Positions 32,663 to 40,057 of a DNA stretch of 40,057 nucleotides are shown piece after piece. The position numbers were made by a program, and so were the translations under genes. The number at the start of each line of letters is the position of its first letter. Positions within the stretch are counted from its first letter, which is position 1. The notes under the pieces were generated by a model. The model searched no databases and was not told the DNA's origin. It worked only from the letters and a program-made list of their open reading frames with translations. This DNA is from Ruminococcus sp. (GTDB taxonomy: Bacteria > Bacillota > Clostridia > Oscillospirales > Ruminococcaceae), in the NCBI GenBank assembly GCA_021770655.1, contig JAETQO010000014.1, positions 1-40,057 on the forward strand, in the 5' to 3' direction.

Positions 32663-34078
32663 TTATCCCTTATATTTGGCAATATTGTTATTAAGCTCTT
32701 TGAGTTCAGAATCAACAGTAGCCGAATACTTTTCTCTTACCTGAGTCCATGTAGACTGATTGCCTTCTTCATTTACCGTTGAAGCCTCGCCGTAAAGAGC
32801 GTCAACAAGGCACTGATTTCCGTCGAACTGCTTTCTGTCGCCAAGAGCAGACGACGCACCGTAAGCGTAATCGAAGATCATCAGATAATCGTCGGATACA
32901 ACGTCCATCTTGGTATCATACATCTCGTCTGTCCAGTTGGGATTGTTTTCCATGAACTTATCCTTATTGGTCTGCTCATACTTAGGATCGGTCTTAGCGG
33001 CTCTTACGCACTCAAACCAGCACTTAACAGCGTCTTTTCTTGTTGAACCTTTTACCCACATAAACGCTGTCATATCAGAAGTAGTTATCTTCTGCTGATT
33101 ATCGTCATACTCAGGGATAGGCACAACGCCCCAGTTTTCGCCGTCCTTAGGCGACTGATTTCCGGTATAAGCCCACTCGCCCATTGCATAGAACAGACAG
33201 TTATCGTTGAAGCAATCTCTTGCCGAACCTACCCAGCCGTTGAGTATCAGACCGTTCTTCATAAGATTATAAAGGAAGTCCTGTCCCTTTTCAATATCAG
33301 GGTCGTTCAGATTGCTTACGAACTGATTGTTGTCCATATCGAAGTTAACAAGCTTCTTGCCTGTCTGCTGAATAACGTGAGCTCTGAAAAATCCGTTTAC
33401 GCCGTAACGTTCTGTATCGGCAGGCGCATTCTCAACATATGAAGTCATGATCTCTTCCCAGGCGCTCCATGTCCACTCGCCGTTGGCGTAAAGCTCATAC
33501 GGATCTTCCAGACCCTCTGCGTCGATAATATCCTTGTCATAACAAAGCATAGCCGAAGCGGTATAGCCCAGCGGAGCAACATAGTGCTTTCCGTTCAGAA
33601 CGAACTGATCGGCAGTCTCCTTAGCGGAAGACCACAGCGGAGCGTCAAAGTCAACAATGTCGTCGATCGGCTGATACATATCCTTTACGACCTGCGACGG
33701 GAACGCAAGCCACTCATACTTGAATATATCCGGAATGTCCTTATTAGCTGTTATAGCGGCGGCAAGATTATCAAATCTGTCCTCGTTGGAAGTCTGCTGG
33801 AATCTTATAGAACCGCCCTTGCTTTCAAAAAGCTGAAGCTCAGTGCTCTTTTCCGGATTACCCTTAGTAGGGTTTATATCTCCCTCGCCAAGATAAAGTA
33901 TTTCCTTTTCTGCATTTTCAGGAATAGCCTCGATAGTTTCGGTATCCGCAACCTTTACATTTTCGGTAGCGGAAAAGTCGTCCTCCGCCTTGCTGGAGGA
34001 AGCTGAACTTCCGCAGCCTGCAATTCCAAGCGCCATCGAAAGAGCCATAGCTCCCGCTATGTACCTTTTGTAATTCAT
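32663..34078 (-). CDS. ABC transporter sugar-binding lipoprotein
   Basis: 471 residues. A lipoprotein signal (MALSMALGIAGC) with the lipid-attached Cys22, a Ser-rich linker, then a family-1 extracellular solute-binding fold (IPDIFKYEWLAFPSQ, GKHYVAPLGYTASAMLCYDKDII, EWTWSAWEEIMTSY, MGEWAYTGNQS). Such proteins deliver oligosaccharides to ABC permeases. No permease gene is adjacent, so it must use components encoded elsewhere. AGGAGG precedes the ATG. It has a strong promoter with a perfect CcpA-type site just downstream of it, so catabolite repression is likely. The nearby GH130 gene suggests a mannose-containing or other plant oligosaccharide as ligand, by inference. Confidence 0.92.
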   Translation of the reverse strand: MNYKRYIAGAMALSMALGIAGCGSSASSSKAEDDFSATENVKVADTETIEAIPENAEKEILYLGEGDINPTKGNPEKSTELQLFESKGGSIRFQQTSNEDRFDNLAAAITANKDIPDIFKYEWLAFPSQVVKDMYQPIDDIVDFDAPLWSSAKETADQFVLNGKHYVAPLGYTASAMLCYDKDIIDAEGLEDPYELYANGEWTWSAWEEIMTSYVENAPADTERYGVNGFFRAHVIQQTGKKLVNFDMDNNQFVSNLNDPDIEKGQDFLYNLMKNGLILNGWVGSARDCFNDNCLFYAMGEWAYTGNQSPKDGENWGVVPIPEYDDNQQKITTSDMTAFMWVKGSTRKDAVKCWFECVRAAKTDPKYEQTNKDKFMENNPNWTDEMYDTKMDVVSDDYLMIFDYAYGASSALGDRKQFDGNQCLVDALYGEASTVNEEGNQSTWTQVREKYSATVDSELKELNNNIAKYKG

Positions 34079-34130
34079 AAAAATTACCTCCTTGTGATTA
34101 AAATTTTCGCATTAGTGCAATAATCTGCCA

Positions 34131-34144
34131 TGAAATCGTTCACA
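34131..34144 (-). promoter_or_regulatory. Catabolite response element (cre)
   Basis: TGAAATCGTTCACA fits the CcpA consensus TGWAANCGNTNWCA at every position. It lies between the -10 box and the start codon of the binding-protein gene, where a bound CcpA would block elongation. Confidence 0.75.
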
Positions 34145-34161
34145 TTAAATTGTTTAATATC

Positions 34162-34191
34162 ATTATACAACATAGATGTTACTATTGTCAA
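34162..34191 (-). promoter_or_regulatory. Promoter of the sugar-binding protein gene
   Basis: Read on the minus strand: TTGACA (34191-34186), an 18-bp spacer, TATAAT (34167-34162). The start is expected near 34155. Confidence 0.85.
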
Positions 34192-34537
34192 TCAACACTT
34201 TGACTTATTTGCATTTCAACTTATTGTTTATATTGCACAAATACAGGCGCATTTTTCATCATTCCGGGCAAAAGCTGCACTGTCACACATAATGTTCAAA
34301 TATTTATAATTTCATAAAAAAACGTTTTCGCTGCCCGCAAACAGACTGCCGCAAAAGACAACGCTCCGCATTTCTTTAAGAGAAAACGCGGAGCTATTAA
34401 TGATTTTAACTGATAAAGGGGATTGTATCAATTAAATTCCGAATAAATTATAACACATTTGTATTCAATTGTCAACATATGTATTCATAATATGCCTTCT
34501 ATATGCTTATAATCATAGTATAAGGAGGATTGATAAA
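34192..34537. other. Intergenic region between divergent sugar-binding and XRE genes
   Basis: No gene is seen. It holds an inverted repeat with 7-bp arms gctccgc (34363-34369) and gcggagc (34388-34394) without a T-run, and two gtattca direct repeats (34461 and 34481) close to the start of the XRE gene, which may be its operator. A TATAAT at 34508-34513 is the probable -10 box of that gene; no good -35 is seen. Confidence 0.4.
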
Positions 34538-34771
34538 ATGCTGGACCCAAAAATCGTGGGAAAGGTAATTCAGCAGTTCCGTGAAGAGCGGGGACTGTCA
34601 CAGGAGGTGGTAAGTGGTTTTGCCGACATCGGCAGAACCCATCTCAGCGCCATCGAGCGAGGAGCAAGAAAACCGACACTTGAAACCTTTTACCGAATCG
34701 GAGAAGCAATGCGCGTCAAACCCAGCGTACTGCTTACCGAGATTGAGCGGCAGATGAAGCTCGAATTGTAA
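34538..34771 (+). CDS. XRE-family DNA-binding protein
   Basis: 77 residues from the ATG at 34538, chosen because AAGGAGG lies before it; the frame extends upstream without support. A single Cro/C1-type helix-turn-helix fills most of the protein (VIQQFREERGLSQEVVSGFADIGRTHLSAIERGARKPTLETFYRIGEAMRV). It is divergent from the sugar-binding gene and codirectional with GH130, so it could regulate either, but small XRE proteins also often act alone. No C-terminal sensor domain is present. Confidence 0.9.
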   Translation: MLDPKIVGKVIQQFREERGLSQEVVSGFADIGRTHLSAIERGARKPTLETFYRIGEAMRVKPSVLLTEIERQMKLEL

Positions 34772-34832
34772 AAAACATCATCAATGCGGGTTTGAGAAGA
34801 CGGTATTTTATGCAGTTCGTAAAATTTTTTCA

Positions 34833-34888
34833 TGTAAACGTTTGATGTAAAAATCGGACTTGTAATTTGAATGTGATTATAGTATACT
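34833..34888 (+). promoter_or_regulatory. GH130 promoter with a cre-like/LacI-type operator
   Basis: TTGTAA (34860-34865), a 17-bp spacer, TATACT (34883-34888). Upstream, tgtaaacgttt (34833-34843) has the AAACGTTT core and left half of a CcpA/LacI-type site, but the right half departs from the consensus at three positions. Confidence 0.55.
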
Positions 34889-34927
34889 GAATAAGTAAGA
34901 TTTTTATACCGAAAGGAAATTTTTGAT

Positions 34928-36103
34928 ATGACCGAATTTGAAAGAAACAAGTCTCGCGTTATTGCTGATTACGAATCGCTCATCAACAGAAAGAACATCG
35001 TATCGGACAGCTATAACGGAATTTACGACAGATACGTTTATCCCGTTCTCACCGCCGCTCACGCTCCCGTTATCTGGAAGTACGATATGAATCCCGAAAC
35101 GAATCCGTATTTCATGGAAAGACTGGGTATAAACGCCGTACTTAATTCCGGAGCGATCTATCTTAACGGGAAATATTATCTTGTCGCAAGAGTTGAAGGC
35201 AATGACAGAAAGTCTTTCTTTGCCGTTGCCGAAAGCGACAGTCCTGTTGACGGATTCCGTTTCTGGGACTTCCCTGTACAGCTTCCCGATACTGAACCCG
35301 AAGAAACAAACGTCTATGATATGAGACTTACTCAGCACGAGGACGGCTGGATCTACGGCGTGTTCTGCTCTGAAAGCAAGGACAAGACCTCTAGCGATCT
35401 TTCCGCCGCTACAGCGCAGGCTGGCATCGTAAGAACAAAGGACCTTAAAACATGGGAAAGACTTCCTAATCTCAAATCAAAATCACCTCAGCAAAGAAAC
35501 GTAGTGCTTCACCCTGAATTTGTTGACGGCAAGTATGCTTTCTATACCCGTCCTCAGGACGATTTCATCGAAACCGGCTCAGGCGGAGGAGTATGTTTCG
35601 GACTTTGCAAGGATATAACAGATCCTGTTATATGCACCGAAGAGGTCGTGATCTCTCCCCGTCAATATCATACCATAACCGAAGTCAAAAACGGCGCAGG
35701 CGCAGTACCGATCAAAACGCCTAAGGGCTGGATACACATTGCTCACGGCGTAAGAAACACCGCCGCAGGTCTGAGATATGTGATCTACGTTTTCGCCACA
35801 GCTCTTGACGACCCGTCTAAGCTCATTGCATCACCGTCCGGACTTTTCATTGCTCCTCATGGTGCAGAAAGAGTCGGCGACGTTTCTAATGTGGCCTTCA
35901 CAAACGGAGCTATTGTTCGTGAAAACGGAGACGTTTATATTTACTATGCTTCTTCCGATACCCGTCTGCACGTTGCCGCAACAACAATAGACAAGCTTAT
36001 GGACTACACATTCAACACACCGTCCGATCCGCTTCGTTCTGTTGACTGCGTAAAGCAAAGATGCGAGCTTATCAAAAAGAACCTTGAATTTATGGGCAAA
36101 TAA
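34928..36103 (+). CDS. GH130 4-O-beta-D-mannosyl-D-glucose phosphorylase
   Basis: 391 residues, matching GH130 subfamily 1 in length and sequence ([57 protein letters not shown]). Asp131 occupies the position of the proton donor known from the Bacteroides enzyme. The enzyme uses phosphate to split mannosyl-glucose into mannose 1-phosphate and glucose in the cytoplasm, the last step of beta-mannan breakdown described in Ruminococcus albus and Bacteroides. AAAGGA precedes the ATG. The epimerase and mannanase of that pathway are not in this window. Regulation by a cre-like site is possible. Confidence 0.92.
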   Translation: MTEFERNKSRVIADYESLINRKNIVSDSYNGIYDRYVYPVLTAAHAPVIWKYDMNPETNPYFMERLGINAVLNSGAIYLNGKYYLVARVEGNDRKSFFAVAESDSPVDGFRFWDFPVQLPDTEPEETNVYDMRLTQHEDGWIYGVFCSESKDKTSSDLSAATAQAGIVRTKDLKTWERLPNLKSKSPQQRNVVLHPEFVDGKYAFYTRPQDDFIETGSGGGVCFGLCKDITDPVICTEEVVISPRQYHTITEVKNGAGAVPIKTPKGWIHIAHGVRNTAAGLRYVIYVFATALDDPSKLIASPSGLFIAPHGAERVGDVSNVAFTNGAIVRENGDVYIYYASSDTRLHVAATTIDKLMDYTFNTPSDPLRSVDCVKQRCELIKKNLEFMGK

Positions 36104-36160
36104 GCGAGTGCGATTCAGCAAACGCCTGATATTTCCGAATCAAAAACAGAATATGCAAGA

Positions 36161-36189
36161 AAGGGAGAACATTGGAATTGTTCTCCCTT
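36161..36189 (+). terminator. Hairpin after GH130
   Basis: A perfect 10-bp stem (aagggagaac with gttctccctt) with a 9-base loop. No T-run follows, so it may be a weak terminator or an RNA 3'-end stabiliser. Confidence 0.5.
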
Positions 36190-36264
36190 CAGCCTGTCGA
36201 AAAAGTCTTTTTATAACTGCCAAGGAGGTAAAAAGAGCGGGGTCAAGCGACGCGATTGCCGCTT

Positions 36265-36299
36265 GCGGGGTCGAGGGGCAGAGCCCCCGTCGCTCCCGC
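36265..36299. repeat. GC-rich palindromic extragenic element
   Basis: Arms gcggg/cccgc, cgag-ggggc and gcccc-cgtcg form an extended stem around the triplet aga. The 36236-36310 stretch is far richer in G and C than its surroundings and lies between the ends of convergent genes. It looks like a REP-type dispersed sequence. Confidence 0.55.
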
Positions 36300-36323
36300 A
36301 GGAGGACTGAAAACCGTGAACGC

Positions 36324-36773
36324 TTATTTCTTGTCGGAAAGCTCAGAGATTATCTGTATGAACGACTCAACATCGCTGAAATCTTTATACACCGAAGCAA
36401 AGCGCACATACGCCACATGATCAAGCTTTTTAAGTCCCTTTAAAACCATATCTCCTATCTCGCTGGTAGAAGTTTCCGTCTGCATTTTATTAGCAAAGGC
36501 ATTTTCGATATCGTCAACCAGCTTTTTCATATCGTCAACACTTACAGGACGCTTTTTGATAGCATTCTGAATACCTGCGATAAGCTTCTGCCTGTCAAAA
36601 GGCTCAAAGGAGCCGTCCTTTTTATAAACCATAAGCTGAGGTTTTTCGATGACCTCATAGGTAGTGAATCTTTTTCCGCACTTCGGACACTCTCGCCTTC
36701 TGCGTTTTTTTCCCTCGCTGGGTCGTGAATCTATTACTCTGGTGTCTTCGTGATTGCAAAACGGACATCTCAT
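36324..36773 (-). CDS. nrdR: Transcriptional repressor NrdR
   Basis: 149 residues from the ATG at 36773 (AAGGAG eight bases before), the usual NrdR length. A zinc ribbon (CPFC...CPKC) with SRPSEGKKRRRRECPKCGKRFTTYE is followed by an ATP-cone (VYKKDGSFEPFDRQKLIAGIQNA). It represses ribonucleotide reductase genes in response to (d)ATP. No nrd gene is nearby. It is convergent with GH130; the GC-rich element lies between them. Confidence 0.97.
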   Translation of the reverse strand: MRCPFCNHEDTRVIDSRPSEGKKRRRRECPKCGKRFTTYEVIEKPQLMVYKKDGSFEPFDRQKLIAGIQNAIKKRPVSVDDMKKLVDDIENAFANKMQTETSTSEIGDMVLKGLKKLDHVAYVRFASVYKDFSDVESFIQIISELSDKK

Positions 36774-36899
36774 TATTAACACTCCTTCAGAATCGGCCGA
36801 TTTTATCGGATATTGTGCTGAAACTAGCTTTATTATACCACAGATTGTGTTTAAATGCAAGCAGTTTTTCCGATTTTTCTTATAAAATGCAAATAAAAA

Positions 36900-36931
36900 G
36901 CAAAAAATCCGCCTTGTGAAAGACGGATTTT
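36900..36931 (-). terminator. Terminator of pduL
   Basis: An 8-bp stem (aaaatccg with cggatttt), loop of twelve; on the minus strand it is followed by T. Confidence 0.8.
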
Positions 36932-36970
36932 CCTATGTATAAACAATACACACAATACTGCGCTATGATC

Positions 36971-37546
36971 CTACAGCTTAACGATCTCGCCTGTCTGCTC
37001 TCTGCCTGCGCCTACAGCGTTTGACTCATCGGTATCGATGTGCATAGCAAGAGCGAACTTGTCGCTTACTCTGATAACAGTGTCGCAGAGGATTGCGGTT
37101 CTCTCAGCAGATTCAATCTTAACTGAAACTATGTCCTTGTCTTTTACGCCGAACTGCTCCGCGTCTGCCGGAGTCATATGGATATGTCTCTTCGCAACGA
37201 TCACGCCCTCGGAACATTCAACCTCACCGCAAGGACCGACAAGCTTACAAGCGCCTGAACCGGCAACATCGCCGGACTCTCTGATAGGAGCAGCCACGCC
37301 GATAGAACGGGCGTCGGTAGCGGAAAGCTCGACCTGATTTGCACTGCGGACAGGTCCGAGAATAGAAACATTTGCAAGCTCTCTCTTAGGGCCTACTACT
37401 GTTACTCTTTCCTCGCAGGCGAACTGTCCCGGCTGAGAAAGGTCCTTTTTCTTTGTAAGAGAAGCTCCCTTTCCGAAGAGAACTTCCAAAGCCTCCTGAG
37501 TAACGTGAACGTGACGTGCGGAGGTTTCAACGATAAATTTTGACAT
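36971..37546 (-). CDS. pduL: PduL-type phosphate acyltransferase
   Basis: 191 residues from the ATG at 37546 (AAAGGA nine bases before). The two-barrel PduL family is recognised from ARHVHVTQEALEVLFG, LSQPGQFACEERV, ILGPVRSANQVELS, AKRHIHMTPADAEQFGVKD and AMHIDTDESNA; the HVH, HIH and MHID histidines are the zinc-site candidates. PduL interconverts acyl-CoA and acyl-phosphate. There is no N-terminal encapsulation extension and there are no microcompartment genes here, so a cytosolic role as a phosphotransacetylase is likely. It is monocistronic. Confidence 0.93.
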   Translation of the reverse strand: MSKFIVETSARHVHVTQEALEVLFGKGASLTKKKDLSQPGQFACEERVTVVGPKRELANVSILGPVRSANQVELSATDARSIGVAAPIRESGDVAGSGACKLVGPCGEVECSEGVIVAKRHIHMTPADAEQFGVKDKDIVSVKIESAERTAILCDTVIRVSDKFALAMHIDTDESNAVGAGREQTGEIVKL

Positions 37547-37585
37547 AATAAACATTCCTTTCAGATAATAAGTATTTACATTACT

Positions 37586-37614
37586 ATTTTACTACTATTT
37601 TATTCTCAGGTCAA
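37586..37614 (-). promoter_or_regulatory. pduL promoter
   Basis: Read on the minus strand: TTGACC (37614-37609), a 17-bp spacer, TAAAAT (37591-37586). Confidence 0.7.
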
Positions 37615-37714
37615 GAGGAATTTCCGAATTATTCACGGTTTTTGCTCAAGTTGCAAAATTGCGGATGAATTAAAAACAAATGATTAAATCGTACTTTAGG
37701 TTATATCGGTCAAG

Positions 37715-37748
37715 TCTGTTCTCCCCGCCGTTCGGCGGGGAGAACAGA
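37715..37748. repeat. GC-rich hairpin related to the hairpin repeat family
   Basis: Perfect 16-bp arms: tctgttctccccgccg (37715-37730) and its complement (37733-37748), with two bases between. The core ccccgccg/cggcgggg is that of the hairpin at 17860-17899, but the outer arm differs and the flanking inverted ends are missing. The remainder of 37615-37859 shows nothing else. Confidence 0.6.
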
Positions 37749-37859
37749 TTACATTTCATCAAATATCTTTTGCCTGTTTATAATTTTTTTACTCGCTCAA
37801 AAGCCGTACCAAATTATTTCAACAAGAAAGAGCAATTATCGGCAAGAGTTCTCTATTAA

Positions 37860-37877
37860 GGCAACACCGCACAACTT
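37860..37877. repeat. MITE end fragment
   Basis: ggcaacaccgcacaactt, preceded by TTAA, is identical to the left end of the MITE-like elements; the rest of the element is missing. It lies 28 bases from the 3' end of the aspartokinase gene. Confidence 0.6.
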
Positions 37878-37904
37878 GTTTGCACAAATCAGTTTGCAAT
37901 CTAA

Positions 37905-39224
37905 TTAAAGCTTTGTATCTACAAATATAGTATAGATCGCTCTCATCGCTTCCTCAAAGTCGTTCTCGTTTACACCGATGATGATGTTAAGCTCGCTTGA
38001 ACCCTGGTCGATCATCTTTACGTTTACATGAGCGTGAGCAAGAGCCGAGAAAATTCTTCCCGCAGTACCTCTGTTTGATTTCATCGCGCGTCCTACAACT
38101 GCGATAAGAGCAAGATCCGTTTCAATATCTATGGTATCGGGATGACAGTTTCTGTGAAGTCCCGACATGATCTCCTGCTCCTTCGGAGCAAATTCAGCCT
38201 GATGAACTACGATAGACATAGTATCGATACCCGACGGCATATGCTCAAAGCAAATTCCGTTTTTCTCAAAAACCTCAAGAACTCTTCTGCCGAAACCGAT
38301 CTCTGCATTCATCATATCCTTCTCGATATTAACAACGGTAAAGCCCTTCTTACCGGCAATACCGGTGATAGTGAACGGAGGCTTCTGAGATGTGGACTCA
38401 ACAATCATTGTACCCACGTCCTCAGGCTTGTTGGTATTCTTGATATTAATAGGGATACCGGCTTTTCTTACGGGGAAAATCGCGTCCTCATGAAGAACCG
38501 TTGCGCCCATATAAGAAAGCTCTCTCAACTCCTTATAAGTTATAGTAGTGATAGGCTCCGGATCATTGATAATCCGCGGATCGCAGATAAGGAAACCCGA
38601 AACGTCCGTCCAGTTCTCATAAATATCAGCGTTTACAGCAGCCGCAACGATAGACCCTGTTACGTCCGAACCGCCTCTTGAAAAAGTCTTGATAGTGTCA
38701 TTTGGCATAGAACCGTAAAATCCGGGAATGACTGCATTATCAAGCGACGCAAGCTTTTGCGGCAAAGCCTCGTTAGTTCTGGCAGAATCAAACTGTCCCT
38801 GATCGTTAAAATAAATAACGTCTGCCGCGTCAACAAAATTATAACCGAGATAATTTGCAAGCACGATACCGTTCAGATACTCGCCTCTGGACGCCGCATA
38901 ATCCCTTCCTGCCTTGCCGATAAAGCAAGCCTTGACAGTCTCAAACTCCTTTTCAAGAGAAAGGTCAAGACCCAGGTCGTTAATTATTTCGTAATATCTT
39001 TCCTTGATAGCGTCAAATTCCTTTGAAAAATCCTTGCCCTTGACAGCCAGATCATAACAGCCGTAGAGCATATCCGTGACCTTTGTATCGGAAGAAAATC
39101 TTTTTCCCGGAGCGGACGGTACTACAAATCTTCTCGACTCCTCCGCGGTGATGATTTCCTTCACTTTTTTAAACTGCTCGGCGCTGGCAAGGGAGCTTCC
39201 GCCGAATTTTACAACCTTAGTCAT
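37905..39224 (-). CDS. lysC: Aspartate kinase
   Basis: 439 residues of the monofunctional aspartokinase type with a single chain. Kinase motifs: VVKFGGSSLA at the N-terminus, FSRGGSDVTGSIVAAA, ENWTDVSGFLICDP. Two C-terminal ACT domains (TITGIAGKKGFTVVNIEKDMM and LIAVVGRAMKSNRGTAGRIFSAL, ending MIDQGSSELNIIIGV) give feedback control by lysine and/or threonine. It catalyses the first step of the Asp-derived amino acid pathway. GGGG lies before the ATG. The leader of about 85 bases is too short for a lysine riboswitch, and none is seen. Confidence 0.96.
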   Translation of the reverse strand: MTKVVKFGGSSLASAEQFKKVKEIITAEESRRFVVPSAPGKRFSSDTKVTDMLYGCYDLAVKGKDFSKEFDAIKERYYEIINDLGLDLSLEKEFETVKACFIGKAGRDYAASRGEYLNGIVLANYLGYNFVDAADVIYFNDQGQFDSARTNEALPQKLASLDNAVIPGFYGSMPNDTIKTFSRGGSDVTGSIVAAAVNADIYENWTDVSGFLICDPRIINDPEPITTITYKELRELSYMGATVLHEDAIFPVRKAGIPINIKNTNKPEDVGTMIVESTSQKPPFTITGIAGKKGFTVVNIEKDMMNAEIGFGRRVLEVFEKNGICFEHMPSGIDTMSIVVHQAEFAPKEQEIMSGLHRNCHPDTIDIETDLALIAVVGRAMKSNRGTAGRIFSALAHAHVNVKMIDQGSSELNIIIGVNENDFEEAMRAIYTIFVDTKL

Positions 39225-39312
39225 TTCACAAACCCCTTACAAATTATAGATTCTTATATTCCATATGCTTTCAGAATACCCTGAAATGCGCAAGAAATAC
39301 GCTACATTAAAT

Positions 39313-39341
39313 AGTATACAAAATTATACCTATTAAGTCAA
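39313..39341 (-). promoter_or_regulatory. Aspartate kinase promoter
   Basis: Read on the minus strand: TTGACT (39341-39336), a 17-bp spacer, TATACT (39318-39313). Confidence 0.75.
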
Positions 39342-39541
39342 TGTACAAAAAGGCAAATTTTCTGCTGATTTTTAATGTTTGTTTGTGAAATACGCTTGTG
39401 CTCGTATCAAGGACATATACATTGTCTCTGCCGATGTTAAAACGCAACCTCGCCAATATTGTTGCGGTTGTGCGGTAAATCATAAAAATCAGACATCAGC
39501 TTTGCAATAAATTTAGATTTAAGATTTTTTGAAAAAAATGC
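39342..39541. other. Intergenic region without a supported gene
   Basis: Between the aspartokinase and tRNA promoters. A short inverted repeat (gcaac with gttgc, near 39443-39463) is followed by ttgtgcggt, which resembles part of a MITE end. No reading frame has a ribosome site. Confidence 0.35.
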
Positions 39542-39570
39542 TTGACAAGGATAGCAAAGTATGATATAAT
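39542..39570 (+). promoter_or_regulatory. Promoter of the tRNA-Ser pair
   Basis: TTGACA (39542-39547) and TATAAT (39565-39570) with a 17-bp spacer. Confidence 0.9.
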
Positions 39571-39618
39571 AAATAAGTCGCTGAGCGGCAGTGCTGTTTT
39601 ACAGCCTTTGTCAAAAAT

Positions 39619-39707
39619 GGACAGGTGTCCGAGTGGTTTAAGGAGCTGGTCTTGAAAACCAGTGATACGGCAACGTACCGTGGGTTCGAATCCCACCCTG
39701 TCCGCCA
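39619..39707 (+). tRNA. tRNA-Ser (anticodon TGA)
   Basis: The acceptor stem ggacagg pairs with cctgtcc, followed by G and an encoded CCA. Anticodon arm ctggtcttgaaaaccag with TGA, a long variable arm (tacggcaacgta) and a gggttcgaatccc T-arm, all typical of a class II serine tRNA. Confidence 0.97.
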
Positions 39708-39721
39708 ATTTTATATTTTCT

Positions 39722-39811
39722 GCGGATTTACCCAAGTGGTGAAGGGGCTCCCCTGCTAAGGGAGTAGGTCGGGAGACCGGCGCGAGAGTTCAAATCTCTC
39801 AATCCGCGCCA
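39722..39811 (+). tRNA. tRNA-Ser (anticodon GCT)
   Basis: The acceptor stem gcggatt pairs with aatccgc, discriminator G, encoded CCA. Anticodon arm with ctgctaag (GCT), a long variable arm (gtcgggagaccggc) and a T-arm gagttcaaatctc. It lies 14 bases after the first tRNA and is co-transcribed with it. Confidence 0.97.
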
Positions 39812-39812
39812 A

Positions 39813-39845
39813 AGTTCCGTAAACATTACGTTTGCGGGACTTTTT
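39813..39845 (+). terminator. Terminator of the tRNA pair
   Basis: A 12-bp stem with two G-U pairs (agttccgtaaac with gtttgcgggact), loop of five, then T. Confidence 0.88.
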
Positions 39846-39982
39846 ATTTTGCTTTTTTGTATTCGTAAATATTAAAAAATCTTTTGATACTACACACACT
39901 ACTACACACACTTTTATTACATAAAAATACCCAATCATTTCAACTATTTATTACAACCCCCCAACTAATTTTTACAATTCTC

Positions 39983-40010
39983 TTGATTTTTCTGCCGAAT
40001 GTGGTATAAT
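39983..40010 (+). promoter_or_regulatory. Promoter of the last gene
   Basis: TTGATT (39983-39988), a 16-bp spacer, TATAAT (40005-40010). Confidence 0.65.
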
Positions 40011-40043
40011 GTACCCAAAGCATACTAAGTTAGGAGGATTACT

Positions 40044-40057
40044 ATGATAAAGAGAGA
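40044..40057 (+). CDS. Start of a gene cut by the window edge
   Basis: ATG at 40044 preceded by AGGAGG at 40032-40037 and by a promoter at 39983-40010. Only four codons (MIKR) are visible, so nothing can be said of the product. Confidence 0.6.

Noticed and set aside
36084-36443. Plus-strand frame overlapping the end of GH130 and nrdR
   Set aside because: It runs through a hairpin, the GC-rich palindromic element and the antisense of nrdR, with no ribosome site.
39225-39312. Lysine riboswitch before aspartokinase
   Set aside because: Only about 85 bases separate the promoter from the start codon, much less than the roughly 170-base L-box, and no matching core was seen.
39812-40043. Integration site of a mobile element after the tRNA-Ser pair
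   Set aside because: No integrase, no repeat of the tRNA 3' end and no composition change were seen. The short actacacac direct repeat (39891-39911) alone is not evidence.

Overview
The window looks like chromosomal DNA of a Gram-positive, spore-lineage Clostridia member, most likely Ruminococcus or a close relative in the Oscillospiraceae. Reasons: SpmA/SpmB and SpoIIID (Firmicutes sporulation proteins), strong AGGAGG ribosome sites, TTGACA/TATAAT promoters with 17-bp spacers, a dgt-dnaG-rpoD cluster, NrdR, cell-wall-binding repeats, and a GH130 mannosylglucose phosphorylase of the type known from Ruminococcus. Genus is inference; no rRNA is present.

Layout. 1-5206 is an accessory region: the 3' part of a large surface protein (degenerate VWA-like domain, calcium-type Asp repeats, then a strongly AT-rich C-terminal module), two AT-rich membrane-protein genes, a terminator, an inverted repeat that overlaps a ribosome site, and a relaxase-like fragment next to spmB. 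5223-6759 holds spmAB and an AbrB-type regulator. 6881-12165 is a minus-strand run dgt-dnaG-rpoD-rrf2-GH25, in which the GH25 protein lacks the expected catalytic residues. 12276-15851 has yigZ, rpmE, a DUF2130 coiled-coil protein and an AraC regulator. 15899-18024 is rich in repeats and includes a DUF3343/cysteine-desulfurase-like pair. 18025-22033 holds a protein with about thirty cell-wall-binding repeats and mgtE with a long structured 5' leader. 22089-25599 holds a nucleoside-kinase-like protein, a beta-CASP nuclease, SpoIIID and an ArsC/Spx-like protein. 25642-29167 is a response regulator/ABC transporter/histidine kinase operon. 29280-32374 holds an SDR, ThrH and a CPBP protease. 32663-36103 is a sugar locus (binding lipoprotein, XRE regulator, GH130) with CcpA-type sites. 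36324-39224 holds nrdR, pduL and aspartokinase. 39619-39811 carries two tRNA-Ser genes, and a new gene starts at 40044.

Between the genes lie at least two dispersed repeat families. One is a MITE-like element of 164-171 bp with inverted ends and 4-bp target duplications (two full copies plus fragments). The other is a 125-137 bp element with a central GC-rich hairpin; both full copies end exactly 22 bp before the -35 box of an otherwise unrelated gene. The most promising candidates for undescribed biology are that repeat-promoter arrangement, the mgtE leader with its small upstream reading frame, the modular AT-rich surface-protein locus at 1-4271, and the GH25 pseudoenzyme co-transcribed with the sigma factor.
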